Of a stretch of 64,000 bases of DNA, positions 63,801-64,000 are shown one piece after another (the first letter of the stretch is position 1; each line of letters starts with the position of its first letter). The notes under the pieces were generated by a model. It saw nothing but the letters and a program-made list of their open reading frames with translations, made no database searches and was not told the origin of the DNA. Location: contig OX377201.1 of the NCBI GenBank assembly GCA_947396885.1, positions 6,558,934-6,622,933 on the forward strand. The letters are read 5' to 3'. This stretch comes from Heligmosomoides polygyrus polygyrus (lineage: Eukaryota; Nematoda; Chromadorea; Rhabditida; Heligmosomidae). The translations under genes were made by a program, and so were the position numbers.

Positions 63801-64000
63801 GATTCGATGTAGCCACGAGATTGTGCTTTTCCCACTGACTATTTCATGTTAAGTATACGAACTTCAGACGAACAGGGTGAGACGGTATTTGGGGATATAT
63901 ATCCTTTAAGAAATCCCCTTACCTTCTTATCAATATCGATCCAGTGCCTCACATTATGGCAAACATCATCAATGCAGTCATCCACGGCGCTCCTGATTAA
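60882..64000 (-). CDS. enoph1: enolase-phosphatase E1 (acireductone synthase), 3' five exons
   Basis: Exons in gene order: 63923-64000 (cut by window), 63082-63152, 61321-61444, 61082-61205 and 60882-61006 (stop TGA). All introns are GT-AG and the phases agree (0, 2, 0, 1), giving about 173 of roughly 260 residues expected. HAD-family marks: YIYSSGSVLAQKLLF (motif II serine), VGFKQESESYRKI (motif III lysine) and EVLFLTDVEAEGRAAREAG (motif IV aspartate); also AMKTLQGLMWKEAYENGQIK and a VVRDGNAPLS near the C-terminus. The nucleophile DxDxT motif must lie beyond the window. The enzyme enolises and dephosphorylates 2,3-diketo-5-methylthiopentyl-1-phosphate to acireductone in the cytosolic methionine salvage pathway. 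Introns are 770, 1637, 115 and 75 nt; the two large ones carry FB-4 and a SINE-A. No defect is visible. Confidence 0.9.
61529..61875 (+). mobile_element. FB-4 copy 2 (intron of enoph1)
   Basis: Terminus GGGCCTGTTCATACTTCG, inner GACAACAGCGACTGG, AGCGCAGCGCGCGGAAG words, right end GAGCAGGCCC with ATA beyond. About 347 bp; tandem neighbour of copy 3. Confidence 0.8.
61921..62284 (+). mobile_element. FB-4 copy 3 (tandem duplicate)
   Basis: Same order as copy 2 including the flank ATACCTATCAGAT before both and CCCATACGGAG after both, indicating duplication of a segment of about 390 bp rather than a second insertion. Confidence 0.8.
62752..63038 (-). repeat. SINE-A copy in enoph1 intron
   Basis: GGATAAAGGACGTCCTTAAT tail, CACCACGCATTCTACTTAC, GGCCAGCCGATGTACAAAC and TTCCGACTGCGCTACCAGGC. 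Ends about 44 nt from the donor of the 63082-63152 exon. Confidence 0.85.
63363..63582. mobile_element. FB-4 copy 4 (short, enoph1 intron)
   Basis: 220-bp palindrome: GGGCATGTTCATACTTCGAG and the complement CTCGAAGTATGAACAGGCCC, with repeated GAGCGACAAGAGCGACTGG inside. TAT on both sides may be the target-site duplication. Confidence 0.8.

Noticed and set aside
1..64000. CRISPR arrays, bacterial operons, rRNA genes
   Set aside because: No regularly spaced direct repeats with unique spacers, no rRNA signature words and no prokaryotic gene organisation were seen on either strand.

Overview
This window looks like repeat-saturated euchromatin from a nematode, most likely a strongylid (hookworm-like) parasite. 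The case rests on four things: split genes with GT-AG introns and TTTTCAG-type acceptors; truncated RTE-type LINEs whose C-terminal protein resembles strongylid RTEs; several mariner lineages; and tRNA-derived SINEs. Nothing bacterial is present (no operons, Shine-Dalgarno sites or CRISPR). The genus call is inference.

Only about 2% is recognisable host coding sequence. At the right edge (60882-64000, minus strand) lie the last five exons of an enolase-phosphatase E1 (acireductone synthase, methionine salvage) gene. Its two large introns hold a SINE and three GAGCGAC-rich foldback elements. On the plus strand, phase-consistent exons at 41635-52652 form an unrecognised gene, and two further exons at 52958-55412 end in a stop and an AATAAA signal.

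Everything else is mobile DNA. The dominant element is a tRNA-derived SINE of about 290 bp, here called SINE-A, with a (TTTATCC)n tail. There are about 40 full or partial copies in both orientations, several with clean 10-14 bp target-site duplications, and one has a paralogous empty site in the same window. A second family (SINE-C) occurs as a tail-to-tail dimer at 1-762 and as an inverted pair at 42.6/44.0 kb. A short tRNA-like family (SINE-B) forms an alternating inverted array at 53.6-54.8 kb. FB-1 is a long-TIR foldback family carrying the motif GTGTCCAATTTGA, with full copies at 2.8-3.6, 15.0-17.2, 35.4-37.8 and 39.4-40.3 kb; these are hosts for later insertions. Other elements are mariners at 10.5, 13.3, 15.2, 17.5 and 31.1 kb, a split CR1/Jockey-like LINE (20.0-21.1 and 29.0-29.8 kb), RTE fragments (41.3, 42.1, 45, 56 and 59 kb), a hAT-like frame (44380-47177) enclosing an RTE, a Helitron-like element (51441-51933), and many MITEs.

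Layout: 0-7.7 kb SINE-C dimer, SINE-A, FB-1, TTCGAA repeats; 7.8-9.7 kb Penelope-like element with inverted terminal repeats and hammerhead motifs; 10-18 kb mariners in FB-1; 18-32 kb SINE-A, LINE, large foldbacks, composite mariner; 32-41 kb SINE-A and FB-1; 41-55 kb unknown gene with repeat-filled introns; 55-60 kb RTE and a second Penelope-like element encoding a GIY-YIG domain; 60-64 kb the enolase-phosphatase gene. The most noteworthy structures are the hammerhead-ribozyme-like motifs: two in the Penelope-like copies and one in a 282-bp insert nested inside a mariner that is itself nested in FB-1.
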